Notes under the pieces: model-generated | What the model saw: only the letters and a program-made list of their open reading frames with translations | Told to the model about the DNA's origin: nothing | The model's database searches: none | Shown: piece after piece, positions 52,948 to 62,729 of the stretch | Position numbering within the stretch: position 1 is the first letter of the stretch | Layout: each line of letters begins with the position of its first letter | From: GCA-2718815 sp963578105 | GTDB lineage: Bacteria; Planctomycetota; Planctomycetia; Pirellulales; Pirellulaceae | Assembly: GCA_963578105.1 (NCBI GenBank) | Contig: CAUZBP010000019.1 | Location: forward strand, 3,572 to 67,571 | Length of the DNA: 64,000 bases | Direction of reading: 5' to 3' | Translations under genes and position numbers: made by a program

Positions 52948-55900
52948 TCACTGAACAAATACTTCACGGATGCCAACGTTGTCGTTCTCTTGGACAGCAC
53001 CGCGAATTTCGATGCGCAAATAACTTGCCGCAACAGCCTGGTCCAGTAAAATGGACGTCATTGCGTCCGGCGCTTCCTGACTGGTCATCAGGTCAGTCCA
53101 CTCTTGTGCATCGTTAGAGACCTGGACGGAAAAACTGCTGGGCTGCACCTCCTCGTCCCAGAGAATTTTGATCACCGAGATCGACTGCGACTGCGGCCAG
53201 ATCACGGCCCACTCCGCGGGCAAGTCGGAGCTTGCCCGGTGAGGACTGCTCCGCCATGAACTGCCGGCCTGCCCGTCGGCAGCACGACTGGCCGCGTTCA
53301 TTTTTCCACCGCTCCCGAAGACTTCACCTTTCCATGCCAGATTCGGCGTCTCCGTCTCGTGGACCTGGTCCAGCCAGTCCCAATGCGGCAATTCCCTCCA
53401 GGCATCGTGCTTCTGCCTTTGCTGAGGAGCGTATTTTTTCGCGTACTCGGGCCAGGCATAAATGAACGGTTCTGGAGAAGACCAGGGACCACCCCGTCCG
53501 CGTTTGTCGATCGCACGAACACGCCACCATAACCGTTGACCAGGCTGCGGCGGCTCCTGAAGTTCATACTGGCCATCCATCACCGCGGGCTCTGAAAGTT
53601 CGATTCGATCCTGCGGACGGAACCGTGCCTCCCGAGCTACCTCTATCTGCTCCCGTTGATCACCGGGGCTGCTGGACTCGAAACGAAGCACGGGCTTTCC
53701 CTCTTTGACGTGCCCGTCTATCGCGGGTTCGCTCGGCGAGGGTGCCCCTGGTAATCCGAGTGACGCAGCCAATGCCCCTCCAGGCAGCGGAATCGCCATC
53801 ATCCACGCCCCCAGGGGCGCCACTTCATGTGTCACTCGCTGGTGCGGGCCCGCGCCCAAAACACGTTTTTCATGGACTGCCCAGTCCCACGCCTGCTCGT
53901 CGTAAACCAACCCGATGCCGCCAGCGGGCAAGCTTAAAGGAAAGACAACATCGAGTGTCTGCGGTCTGCTCGCGAAGTTGGCAGCATAAACGCACAGGTA
54001 GGTTCGACCCTCAAACTGCTGCACGAGTGTTTTGGAGAACAGGTCTCGATCATGACGATCCCCCAGCCATGACGGGTAAAGCGTTCCAGTCGTCAGAAAG
54101 GCATAGCACTGGCGGCGAACCAACCCAAACGCGTTATGAGGTTCCTGGCGATGATGGTGGTCTTTGATACCGACCATGGTAATGTAGTCGCCATAATTGC
54201 AGTGTTCGTTGCCGGTCCAGCCGAACATGTCACCATAGAGCGGGTCCACGGTACGCAGGCGTTTACTGTACCCTGCTCCGTCGATCCAGTGGCCATACAG
54301 GTTCACATTCATCTCACTGGTTTCCGTGATCGACTGTCGCGTGGTGATATTCAGATCACGTGGTTCGCCCTGCCCGGTGGGCAACAAGCTATAGGCAAAC
54401 ATGCCCTGCAAATATTGATACGGCGACGGTGCAGAGTACCCTTGCCAGATGCCGTTTTCCGAGTTGTACATAAATTCATCGCCACGCAAACCCACACGAT
54501 AATCAAATGGTTTGCCACTGCCCCAACGGTGCGTTTCAGGATCGGCTAATTTCATGTCAGCTTCGTGGCGACTGAGGCGATAGCGATTAAAATCGATTGC
54601 GACCTCGGGATAGGTCGAATCCTTAATCCACTGAACGCCATTCTCTGTAACGTGACTGATCCAGTCTTTGCGCTTTCCGCTTTCAAATCTTGTGGCGGTA
54701 GGATATTGCAGGTGCAACGTTTCGCCGGGAACCACATGGCCGTTAGCGTCCTTGTCATAATCGGCCAAAGATCCGAAATGAGTGGTTAGAATATCGATCA
54801 TGTCGGCCATGGGCTGGCCGCGACGCAAGGCCGTATCAAACAGCACCGCACGGATCGACGGGAGCCAGTGGTTCTGCTCTTCAACACGTCCGTCTTCCGG
54901 ATCGTACTTCTGGACGAGATCTCGCACCGTTTTCATGGCCTGGTAATAGTTACTCGCCCACACATCGCCGTCGTAGCCGTAGTCGGCAAACGCTTGGCCG
55001 TCATCGCCGAATCCCTGGCCCCACGGCCCGTGTTGCTCACATTTCACGTTATAGTAATTCGCGTACGGGGCGACGTGGCGGATAGCCGGTTCCAAGGCGG
55101 CTTTCCATTTTTCGACATCGTAGATCAGGACATCAGCACCCTGCGCCGGCTCGTAGGATGGGGTTAAGTGCTTGAAGATCGTCTGATCGTGAAAGTCAGA
55201 CTGTGTCTCCAGGTCATCATCCACATTGACAAACTTCGCCCACAGGTCGGGTTGGCCGCAGAACGACCAGATGGTGTAAAACTCGAAATCACGGAACCCC
55301 CAGTCGAGCCACAACCTTTCGGCGCCGCGTTTCGCGTCCCAGGCAGCGGCAACCGTTCCCAGACCAGGCGTAATGTTTGGCATCCCGTTTCCATTGATTA
55401 CTCCGAGCAGTGCGTTGTCATAGTAGAAACGCCGCTGCCCACCGCGACCCCAGGCATAACCCTGCGACCAGATTGCGAAGTCGTAGTAAATTGAATTGGC
55501 GTAGCTAGGCAGCATCCCTCCATCGGCCGGGCGGAGCGTGACCCAATCAACAACCAGAAGCTGTGCGGGACCGATCTGGTTCAGCACATCGCTGGGCAGT
55601 ACGCCACTGGTCGAAAGTTTCAGCTGGTTCTCACCGGTTTGCAGCAGATCTTCCGGGATCAGCCACCGGCCCTCCATCGTGGCAATAGGCGGCCGCCTGT
55701 TTTCCAACCCGCGCACGTTGTCATACCGAGTGTCACCCCCGAAAGCAAAGTAAGGCAGAAGAGCCGTACCGTTAACCTCCACATCCAGCCGCGTCCCCGA
55801 GAAAGGTGCCTTGGCAAAATGGACCCGAAGATCCAGTGACGTCGGATCACCTAGCGTGATGGTGATCGCACGGGCACCGCCGCCCCGTAGCGGGCCGAGA

Positions 55901-56028
55901 CACACTTGCCTGACCCCACCGTCAACATCTGTGACTTGAATCCCCTGAGTATCAGCACCCACGGGTAACGCAGTCCCACACAGAGCCACGACCCAGACCA
56001 TCGCAAGTTGTAGAGCAGTGCATCGCAC
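52948..56028 (-). CDS. Secreted discoidin-domain protein
   Basis: A 1026-residue protein with a signal peptide (LAMVWVVALCGTALPVGADT, cleavage near 26). Regions: a beta-rich N-terminal part (about 30-160) with LDVEVNGTALLPYF and GENQLKLSTSG, like lyase-associated carbohydrate-binding sandwiches. Then a large central region (about 170-720) with many Trp, Tyr and Asp, possibly a catalytic barrel, of no family I recognise. Next a fibronectin-like segment (WWRVRAIDKRGRGGPWS), and last an F5/8 type C (discoidin) domain (about 890-1026) with WAVIWPQSQSISVIKILW and FSVQVSNDAQEWTDL. A secreted polysaccharide-active role is inferred. Confidence 0.65.
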   Translation of the reverse strand: MRCTALQLAMVWVVALCGTALPVGADTQGIQVTDVDGGVRQVCLGPLRGGGARAITITLGDPTSLDLRVHFAKAPFSGTRLDVEVNGTALLPYFAFGGDTRYDNVRGLENRRPPIATMEGRWLIPEDLLQTGENQLKLSTSGVLPSDVLNQIGPAQLLVVDWVTLRPADGGMLPSYANSIYYDFAIWSQGYAWGRGGQRRFYYDNALLGVINGNGMPNITPGLGTVAAAWDAKRGAERLWLDWGFRDFEFYTIWSFCGQPDLWAKFVNVDDDLETQSDFHDQTIFKHLTPSYEPAQGADVLIYDVEKWKAALEPAIRHVAPYANYYNVKCEQHGPWGQGFGDDGQAFADYGYDGDVWASNYYQAMKTVRDLVQKYDPEDGRVEEQNHWLPSIRAVLFDTALRRGQPMADMIDILTTHFGSLADYDKDANGHVVPGETLHLQYPTATRFESGKRKDWISHVTENGVQWIKDSTYPEVAIDFNRYRLSRHEADMKLADPETHRWGSGKPFDYRVGLRGDEFMYNSENGIWQGYSAPSPYQYLQGMFAYSLLPTGQGEPRDLNITTRQSITETSEMNVNLYGHWIDGAGYSKRLRTVDPLYGDMFGWTGNEHCNYGDYITMVGIKDHHHRQEPHNAFGLVRRQCYAFLTTGTLYPSWLGDRHDRDLFSKTLVQQFEGRTYLCVYAANFASRPQTLDVVFPLSLPAGGIGLVYDEQAWDWAVHEKRVLGAGPHQRVTHEVAPLGAWMMAIPLPGGALAASLGLPGAPSPSEPAIDGHVKEGKPVLRFESSSPGDQREQIEVAREARFRPQDRIELSEPAVMDGQYELQEPPQPGQRLWWRVRAIDKRGRGGPWSSPEPFIYAWPEYAKKYAPQQRQKHDAWRELPHWDWLDQVHETETPNLAWKGEVFGSGGKMNAASRAADGQAGSSWRSSPHRASSDLPAEWAVIWPQSQSISVIKILWDEEVQPSSFSVQVSNDAQEWTDLMTSQEAPDAMTSILLDQAVAASYLRIEIRGAVQENDNVGIREVFVQ

Positions 56029-56393
56029 GGTTGATCGGCCTCCCAGAAGCTAATTCGGCGGTAAGTACTGTTCCAAAAGATTGGAACTCGTTGGATCTCA
56101 TGATACCCAAAACGACTTTCAATTGGTCCAACTTACCCGATACGTGTTGGATTTCAATCATTGGGTACACCGTCGATCAAAAAGGCGGTGTGTTGCCACT
56201 GGTTTGCTGCCCAGGAATGCTTACCGGTACCTCATGAGGGTGAACAGTCGGCGCATCGGTAAAACGACACGGTGATCGTTCGTGTCGGCCAGTACGATAA
56301 GCACGGAGTGCGTCTCTGACCGTTGCAAATCGACCTGCAGTGACTGCTTATCACTGCGTCCTCAAAACCTGTCCGGGCGGTCCTGACCATGCG
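56029..56393. other. Gap without recognisable gene
   Basis: The 365 bp between the discoidin protein start and the sulfatase-like stop hold only short frames. A TCCAAC (56127-56132) / GTTGGA (56146-56151) stem is visible but is at chance level. Confidence 0.35.
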
Positions 56394-58628
56394 CTAGTCA
56401 GGTGGCGATGTGCCGGTTCTTTCCCGGAAAGGAGTCGATTGCTGGTAAGATTCGAGACGCTGACGAAATAAATTGGCCGCGTCGACATCGCCCACTGCTG
56501 AAGCCCGGTCGATCACGTGTTGCATGACCCGGATTGCTTCGTCAAAATGACCCGTCGCCGCGTAGGCTGCAGCCAACGTATCGAGAAACATTGAGTTGCG
56601 ACGCTGCGTCAGACTAGCAACAATTTCTGCCAGAAGCATTGCCTGATCAGGTTTACGGATCGCTGGATCGTGATGGGTTGCCAGCGTCCAGGCAAGATTG
56701 TTCATGAAGTACACGACCTTCTGGTTACGCTGACCCGATTTTGTGAAGTTCTCTCGTGCTGACTCACTGTGACCCTGGTGCATCAGCGCTAAACCACGTG
56801 CAAAATACTCCTTACTGTCAACTGTTTTGGTTGTATGGGACGGATCATTGCTCAGCTCGGGAAGTGAACCAGTTTGCTGCTCCCTTGCATCAAGATTCGA
56901 GAGGTCAACCGTGGGTGCAATCTCCGTTTCCAGCGCGAGTTGAAAGTGCCCTATCGCCTCTTCGACCCTCCCCACCGAAAGCAGGGCCCCGGCAAGTTGT
57001 ACGTGGACGTCCGCCATGCTGTTATCGAAGCGAACCACTTTTCCCTCGTCAGTTAATCCCTTCTTGGAGGCGGCGATCGCCAGGTATTCTGAGAAATGAG
57101 ACACCGCGTCAGCATGACGACCTTGCCTGTGGGCAATTCTTCCAAGAATCACATAGGGAGCGAGTACTTTCGGCCGCTCGGAGATAATCTCCAAACACTT
57201 CTCCCGCGCCATGGCGAAACGATTATCGTTGAAACGTCCCCAGGCAGACATAAGGTGCTCGTTTACCTGCACAAATTCTTTCGGATCCTCTGCATTCGGA
57301 TCAATTTGGTCGACTTCGTTGAGACGGCCACCACCGATGTACCCGAGCGAGCGAAGACGTTGCATCGTTTCCGTATCCGCCGGTTGAATCTGGTCGCCGG
57401 CATCCGTTGGAGACTGTTCCGCCAGCATCATCTTCAAATGATCTTGAAGTTGCCGGGCAACCTCGACATGGTCCTTGACAACATTGACCGTTTCCATGGA
57501 GTCACTCCGCACGTCGTAAAGTTCAGGGTTTGTCGTCCAAATATACTTCCACCGGCCATTTACCAAACCAAACAGCGGATTGCACTCGTACTTGGTCGGA
57601 TAGAGTGATTCCATATAGATAAATCGATCCCGCTCAGGGGCCGTATCAGCGAACAAATCAGCCGACAGATCAACCCCTTGGACATGTCGAGGGACCTCCT
57701 TGCCCAACAAACCGAGGACCGTCGGTAGAACATCCGTGATGCTGACCGGGCACTGAACCTTCTTGCCCTGCGGTCCTCCGGGCACCTTCATAATGAACGG
57801 AATCTGTATCGTGCTCTGATAGATGAAATAAGAATGCGTTTTTTCACCGTGCTCCTCCAGGCTTTCACCATGATCGGAAGTAATGATGATGAGTGTCGAG
57901 TCATAAACCCCCATGGCTTTCAACATTGAAACCAACTGGCCGATACAGTGGTCCGTGTACGCGATCTCCCCCGCATAAGGGTCTTTTGCGTATTGCGAAG
58001 CAAACGGCTCGGGAGGACCGTAAAATGCGTGTGGATCATAATAATGCAAAAACAAAAAAAACGGTTCCTCGTGATGGGCCTCGAGCCACGCGGTGGCGGC
58101 ACGATTGACCTGGCCTGCCGTGCGTTGGTTGGGTTGGCTGTCGATGCTCGAAGCATTGCTCCCTCGCATGTCGTCGTTGTACGTGTCAAAGCCCTGGTCA
58201 AGCCCGAAATTCGAGTCAAGCATAAAGGCCCCTACGAATGCCCCCGTCTGAAAGTCGTCCTCTCGCAGAATTTCCGCCAGCGTGTCGTTTGAATCACCCA
58301 AACGATAGTTGATGTTGTCGCGGACACGGTGAAACGGGGGTGTGGTACCGGTCAACAAGGAGCAATGTGCCGGAAGCGTAACTGGATTGGTCGAGTGCGC
58401 GTTGACAAACATCACACCATCTTGAGCAATGCGATCAATGTGCGGGCTCGTTTGTCGCTCCGGGTTATAGCACCCCAGGTGGTCGGCGCGGCACGTGTCA
58501 ATGCTGATCAACACAACATTACGAATGGGCACCCGTTGAGAATCCAGCCGTTGCCAATTCCAAATCCAAACAGCCGACACCGCAACAATCACAAACAGGA
58601 CGACAATGCGTGCTCTTCGCCAATTCAT
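56394..58628 (-). CDS. Sulfatase-fold protein with TPR repeats, Thr at active site
   Basis: A 744-residue protein of the alkaline phosphatase/sulfatase superfamily. A single N-terminal helix (IVVLFVIVAVSAVWIWNW) anchors it. The metal-binding start is VVLISIDTCRADHLGCY (Asp44); ITSDHGESLEEHGE gives more ligands. The formylglycine motif C/S-x-P-x-R reads Thr84-Leu-Pro-Ala-His88 (in PVTLPAHCSLLTG), so the modifiable Cys or Ser and the Arg are both missing. From about residue 470 TPR-like repeats fill the C-terminus. Start ATG 58628. Likely not a true sulfatase; a phosphoesterase- or transferase-like activity is possible. Confidence 0.85.
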   Translation of the reverse strand: MNWRRARIVVLFVIVAVSAVWIWNWQRLDSQRVPIRNVVLISIDTCRADHLGCYNPERQTSPHIDRIAQDGVMFVNAHSTNPVTLPAHCSLLTGTTPPFHRVRDNINYRLGDSNDTLAEILREDDFQTGAFVGAFMLDSNFGLDQGFDTYNDDMRGSNASSIDSQPNQRTAGQVNRAATAWLEAHHEEPFFLFLHYYDPHAFYGPPEPFASQYAKDPYAGEIAYTDHCIGQLVSMLKAMGVYDSTLIIITSDHGESLEEHGEKTHSYFIYQSTIQIPFIMKVPGGPQGKKVQCPVSITDVLPTVLGLLGKEVPRHVQGVDLSADLFADTAPERDRFIYMESLYPTKYECNPLFGLVNGRWKYIWTTNPELYDVRSDSMETVNVVKDHVEVARQLQDHLKMMLAEQSPTDAGDQIQPADTETMQRLRSLGYIGGGRLNEVDQIDPNAEDPKEFVQVNEHLMSAWGRFNDNRFAMAREKCLEIISERPKVLAPYVILGRIAHRQGRHADAVSHFSEYLAIAASKKGLTDEGKVVRFDNSMADVHVQLAGALLSVGRVEEAIGHFQLALETEIAPTVDLSNLDAREQQTGSLPELSNDPSHTTKTVDSKEYFARGLALMHQGHSESARENFTKSGQRNQKVVYFMNNLAWTLATHHDPAIRKPDQAMLLAEIVASLTQRRNSMFLDTLAAAYAATGHFDEAIRVMQHVIDRASAVGDVDAANLFRQRLESYQQSTPFRERTGTSPPD

Positions 58629-59513
58629 TCTGAAACGCCTAGAAATACCCTGAATGCTACCAGACGCCGGACAGAGCAAGCGGCCTCTGTAAAACCATGG
58701 CGGGGCACTCTCAGGAGAAAAAACACTGTCGCCACTTTTAATGACAAGTTCGCACAATCACCGCCAAGAAGAAGCCCCCAAAAGACGGATTGTCAAACTA
58801 CCATGAATAAGCAGGAGATCCTATCGCAAAACATCGGACCGTAGAAATCCAGTCGGACATTGCGCGTCAACGTGGACCGTGTTACATGAAGACCTTTCCT
58901 GAACACAGGTCGTGACGGTACGGAAGGCTACTAAGTAATCAAAAAACGTTCGCAACTTGAACTGTGAATTCGTTGCAAGTGCGAAGGTCTGGATTGCCGC
59001 ATAGGAAAGGGTGTACAATGAATATCGGTAGCTTATGAAGCCCAACTCAGGCCTGCACCAGGAGTGGCTTGAAATTGCAGCACTTGTGATGCCTTGTCGA
59101 CGGCGTACCGCTCTGTGCGATCACGAACACCTGACAATGTAGTTTCAAACGTCCTCGAATCTACCAACATGGCGAGAAGGTGACCGTTCAAACAGCAGAC
59201 CGTATTTGAGCGATTTCAAGGTTGGCGGCCGACGCTAGAAAAGCCGGACCGAGAACGACCCGCAGATGGGCTGCCGCAGGATATCGACCAGCACATGCGA
59301 CTGATGTGCGACATCTTGGTTCTCGCATTCCAGACCGACACGGCTCTTTCCGGTTGGATGAAAAGATTGTCACCTGCCTATCGCGCCACCTTGTTCACAT
59401 CTTATCCGGTAGACATTCCAGTTCCTTCTGGCGGGCGAATCCAGTCCACTCCTCGCAGCGAACAAACCATGAACGGTTGACTTGCGGGTGTTGCGATCCC
59501 CAATGGCGGTCCA
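58629..59513. other. Long gap with one imperfect hairpin
   Basis: No gene is supported in these 885 bp; frames on both strands (for example 59222-59695 +, which runs into the gamma-glutamyltransferase gene) show no family features. The left part should hold the sulfatase-like gene's promoter. An inverted repeat at 58949-58985 is the only structure seen. Confidence 0.4.
58949..58985. repeat. Imperfect inverted repeat
   Basis: TTCGCAACTTG (58949-58959) pairs with CAAGTGCGAA (58976-58985), ten pairs with one bulged A and a 16-nt loop. No T-run. Confidence 0.4.
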
Positions 59514-61301
59514 TCACCAACCCATCGCATAGCCGGTTTCTCCGCGGGGCGAGGCCCCGCCAAAGATCAACCCGTGTTCTACGTCGATGCGAACACCAAG
59601 AACACGGCCATGCGACCACGCCGGGCCTACCTCGATTTCATGGCCGCGCCGCGCCAACGCGTCACGAACAGAGTCGGGGATCGTCTGCTCCATGACAATC
59701 CGACCGGGGTACTGTGCCCGAGGATAGAAACTGCTGGGAAAATGTTGGCTGTGAAAGGTCGGCGCGTCCAGGGCCTGCTGGATGTCCATGCCAAAGTCCA
59801 CGAGATTCAGAAAAAACTGCAGGGTCCACTGGTCCTGCTGGTCGCCACCCGGCGTTCCGAAGACCATGAACGGCTGGCCATCTTTGGTCACCAGGGACGG
59901 GGTCAGGGAGGTTCTGGGCCGTTTTCCCGGTGCCAGCGCATTGGGATGCTCCGGGTCGAGTGAGAACATCTGCGCCCTTGTTCCAAGTGGAAATCCGAGT
60001 TCGGGAATGACCGGATTGCTGGGAATCCAGGAGCCACTGGGGGTCGCTGCGATCATGTTGCCCTGTGAATCAATGGCGCAAACGTGTGTCGTATCGCCGT
60101 TGTAGGAGCGGTCATCCCCCAGAATGAGTTTTAGTGGCCGCGGCGCCTGATCACCAGGACGAAGTTCCAACGAACTCCTGGAAGAATCGATCAGTTGTCG
60201 CCTCTGTTCGGCGTAGGCGCGCGACAAGAGCAGGTCCAGCGGCACATTGGCAAACGCCGGATCGCCGTAGTAGAACTCGCGGTCGGCAAAGGCCAGCTTG
60301 GCACACTCGATCCAGGTGTGGATGTAGTCCGGTGAATTATGACCCAGTCCACCAAGGTCGAACCCTTCCAACAATCTCAGCATCTGCAGAAATACGGGGC
60401 CCTGCGTCCAGGGACCGCACTTCCAGACATCAAGACCATGGTAGTCAACGCTGACGGGCTCTTCGACCTCGCAGTGAAACGCCGCCAGGTCCTCGTACCT
60501 CAGGAGTCCGCCGTATTCTCCTCCCGTCGCGTCGCGCACCGTGGTCCGATCGCAAAACTCGGCGATCCGTTCGGCGACATGCCCCCGATAAAATACGTCG
60601 CGCGCGGCAGCAAGTGCCTTCGAACGACCTTGCCCCAGGTGCGATCGTTCAGCCCGCACGAGCAATTCCATGTTGTCCGCCCAAGCGCGATTGACGAACT
60701 TATCTCCCCAGCGGGGCACGCAACCTTCGGGCAAGTAAATCGCGGCCGAACCGGGCCACTCGGCCGCAAATCGCTCTCGACACTTATCGATCGCCGTCCG
60801 CAGTCCGTGATACATCGGGAAACCGTTACGCGCCAAGTCGATCGCCGGTGACAGCACGGTCTCCAGCGACATCGTACCGAACTGCGTCAACGCGGTGATC
60901 CAGTTGTCGGGTTGACTGGGCACCGTGGCGGCAATCAACCCGTCACCGGGTATCAGTCCGTAACCCCGCTCCGAAAACCAGTCGATCGTGGCAGCCCGCG
61001 GAGCCACACCCTGACCGTTGATCGCGACCACGCGTTTCGACGCGGCGTGGTGGATGAGAATCGGCGATTCACCGGCAATCCCGTTCAGATGCGGCTCAAG
61101 AACAGCCAGGCAAAAACCCATGGCCACACCTGCGTCAACAGCATTGCCACCGCCACGCAGGATGTGCATGCCAACTTCGCTGGCGAGATAATGCCCGGAC
61201 GCAACCACCCCCCTGCGGCCAGCGATGACCGGGCGTGTCGTAAAATCGTCGGCGGCACCACCAAACTGGGCCAGTGGCTCGCCCAAAGGTTGTTTCGACA
61301 T
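59514..61301 (-). CDS. ggt: Gamma-glutamyltransferase
   Basis: N-terminal-nucleophile enzyme that cleaves gamma-glutamyl bonds (such as in glutathione) or transfers the glutamyl group. The precursor processes itself before the catalytic Thr, here Thr404 in NGDTTHVCAID. ASGHYLASEVGMHILRGGGN begins the domain. SFTP-like residues TSLTPSLVTKDGQPFMVFG and TPGGDQQDQWTLQ near the end are typical. At 595 residues the length is normal. No signal peptide is evident, unlike periplasmic E. coli Ggt. ATG 61301; the frame runs upstream through the divergent gene's promoter, so that part is unlikely to be used. Confidence 0.9.
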   Translation of the reverse strand: MSKQPLGEPLAQFGGAADDFTTRPVIAGRRGVVASGHYLASEVGMHILRGGGNAVDAGVAMGFCLAVLEPHLNGIAGESPILIHHAASKRVVAINGQGVAPRAATIDWFSERGYGLIPGDGLIAATVPSQPDNWITALTQFGTMSLETVLSPAIDLARNGFPMYHGLRTAIDKCRERFAAEWPGSAAIYLPEGCVPRWGDKFVNRAWADNMELLVRAERSHLGQGRSKALAAARDVFYRGHVAERIAEFCDRTTVRDATGGEYGGLLRYEDLAAFHCEVEEPVSVDYHGLDVWKCGPWTQGPVFLQMLRLLEGFDLGGLGHNSPDYIHTWIECAKLAFADREFYYGDPAFANVPLDLLLSRAYAEQRRQLIDSSRSSLELRPGDQAPRPLKLILGDDRSYNGDTTHVCAIDSQGNMIAATPSGSWIPSNPVIPELGFPLGTRAQMFSLDPEHPNALAPGKRPRTSLTPSLVTKDGQPFMVFGTPGGDQQDQWTLQFFLNLVDFGMDIQQALDAPTFHSQHFPSSFYPRAQYPGRIVMEQTIPDSVRDALARRGHEIEVGPAWSHGRVLGVRIDVEHGLIFGGASPRGETGYAMGW

Positions 61302-61392
61302 AGGGGAAGCTCTCAACAACGTGTTCGCGCCCGTGTACAATACGTGACCTCGACCGCCACGTCCACGCCGAACCAAAAAGAGTACACCGCAC

Positions 61393-62643
61393 ATGCAAAT
61401 CAAAGACGACATCCTGGTCGTAGGCGGAGGAGTCGTCGGTGCGGCTTGCGCCTACTACCTGACGGGCCGTGGCGCAAAAGTGACCTTGATCGACAAGGGC
61501 GAGGTCGGGCACGGCTGCTCGTATGGCAACGGTGGCTTGATCGTACCCAGCCACTCGTTTCCGCTTCCAATGCCCGGCGCAATTTTCCAGGGGTTTCGCT
61601 GGCTTTTTGACCCCGACAGCCCGTTTTACATCAAACCTCGCTGCAACTGGCAGATGGTCCGTTGGCTGCTGCGTTTCGCCCGCTGTTCCACACAGAAACA
61701 GATGCATCATGCAGTCGATGCGCTCACAATGTTGTCCCTGAGGAGCCGGGCGCTTTACGACGAAATCGAAGAGTCCGCCGCTGCCAACATGCAGCTGAAG
61801 AAATACGGTGGTCTCTATCCTTGCCGGACGAAAAAAGGCCTGGACCATGCCGTGTACGAAATGGAGACCCTGCGCCCCTACGGTGTCGAAGGCCGGGTCC
61901 TGGACAAAGACGAGGTCCTGACAATCGAACCTGCAATCACCTGCTCCGTCATCGGTGGTACGTACTTCGAAGGTGACGCACACGCCGAGCCGCTGTCCGT
62001 CGTCCAGACTCTCCTGCAACTGGCAGAAGAACAAGGAGCACGAATAGAACCCAAAACCGAACTGATCGACTGGGAACTCAGCAACCGACGCATCGACGCC
62101 GTCCGGACAACTCGGGGAACATTCCGGGCGGGCCAGTTCGTTCTTGCCGGTGGGTCCTGGTCGCCAGGACTGGCCCGGCCCCTGGGATTGAATGTTCCCA
62201 TCCAGGCCGGTAAAGGATACGGGGTGACCATCGAAACCTTCGACCCCCTCCCGAAGGTTCCCGTGCTGCTTAACGAAGTCAAAGTCGGGGTCACACCACG
62301 TGCGAACAGCGTGCGTCTGGCAGGCACGATGGAGTTCGGCGGTCTCGACGAATCCATTACCGAACGACGAGTTCGAGCCATCGTCCACGGAGCCCGCCAG
62401 TTTTTCAATATTCCTGAAGAGCCAAAGGTTGTCGAGATCTGGCGCGGACTGCGGCCGTGCACACCGGACGGCTTGCCGATCATCGGGCGGCATCATCGCT
62501 GGGAAAACCTCACCCTGTCAGCAGGACACGCGATGCTGGGACTCACTCTGGCGGCGGCAAGTGGACATCTTGTCGCCGACCTGATCGCCGGGGACACTCC
62601 CTGCGTCGATCCCCGGCCGTTTCGTCCCGAGCGGTTTGGCTGA
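61393..62643 (+). CDS. DadA-like FAD-dependent amino acid oxidase
   Basis: A 416-residue FAD oxidoreductase of the DAO/DadA family, which deaminates D-amino acids (or oxidises glycine or proline in relatives). The N-terminal dinucleotide fold is ILVVGGGVVGAACAYYL. HGCSYGNGGLIVPSHSFPLP is the DadA-type flavin-contacting stretch. The C-terminal WRGLRPCTPDGLPIIG and LSAGHAMLGLTLAAAS complete the FAD site. The substrate is not certain. It is divergent from ggt with only about 90 bp between starts, so they may share a promoter region. Confidence 0.85.
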   Translation: MQIKDDILVVGGGVVGAACAYYLTGRGAKVTLIDKGEVGHGCSYGNGGLIVPSHSFPLPMPGAIFQGFRWLFDPDSPFYIKPRCNWQMVRWLLRFARCSTQKQMHHAVDALTMLSLRSRALYDEIEESAAANMQLKKYGGLYPCRTKKGLDHAVYEMETLRPYGVEGRVLDKDEVLTIEPAITCSVIGGTYFEGDAHAEPLSVVQTLLQLAEEQGARIEPKTELIDWELSNRRIDAVRTTRGTFRAGQFVLAGGSWSPGLARPLGLNVPIQAGKGYGVTIETFDPLPKVPVLLNEVKVGVTPRANSVRLAGTMEFGGLDESITERRVRAIVHGARQFFNIPEEPKVVEIWRGLRPCTPDGLPIIGRHHRWENLTLSAGHAMLGLTLAAASGHLVADLIAGDTPCVDPRPFRPERFG

Positions 62644-62729
62644 CCACGGGTCAGAGGTTGTTCCCGCTGCACCCGGCGGATGAAACCAGCCCCTAGCGCC
62701 GCGATCAGTCGTCCAGTGGCAAACCCGGT

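Noticed and set aside
56100..56170. TCCAAC/GTTGGA stem in the gap before the discoidin gene
   Set aside because: A 6-bp stem with a 13-nt loop is expected by chance in gaps of this total length, and nothing else supports it.
61135..62496. Long - strand open frame of 453 codons
   Set aside because: It is antisense to the DadA-like gene and the ggt start region, both of which have strong family signatures; its translation has no family pattern.
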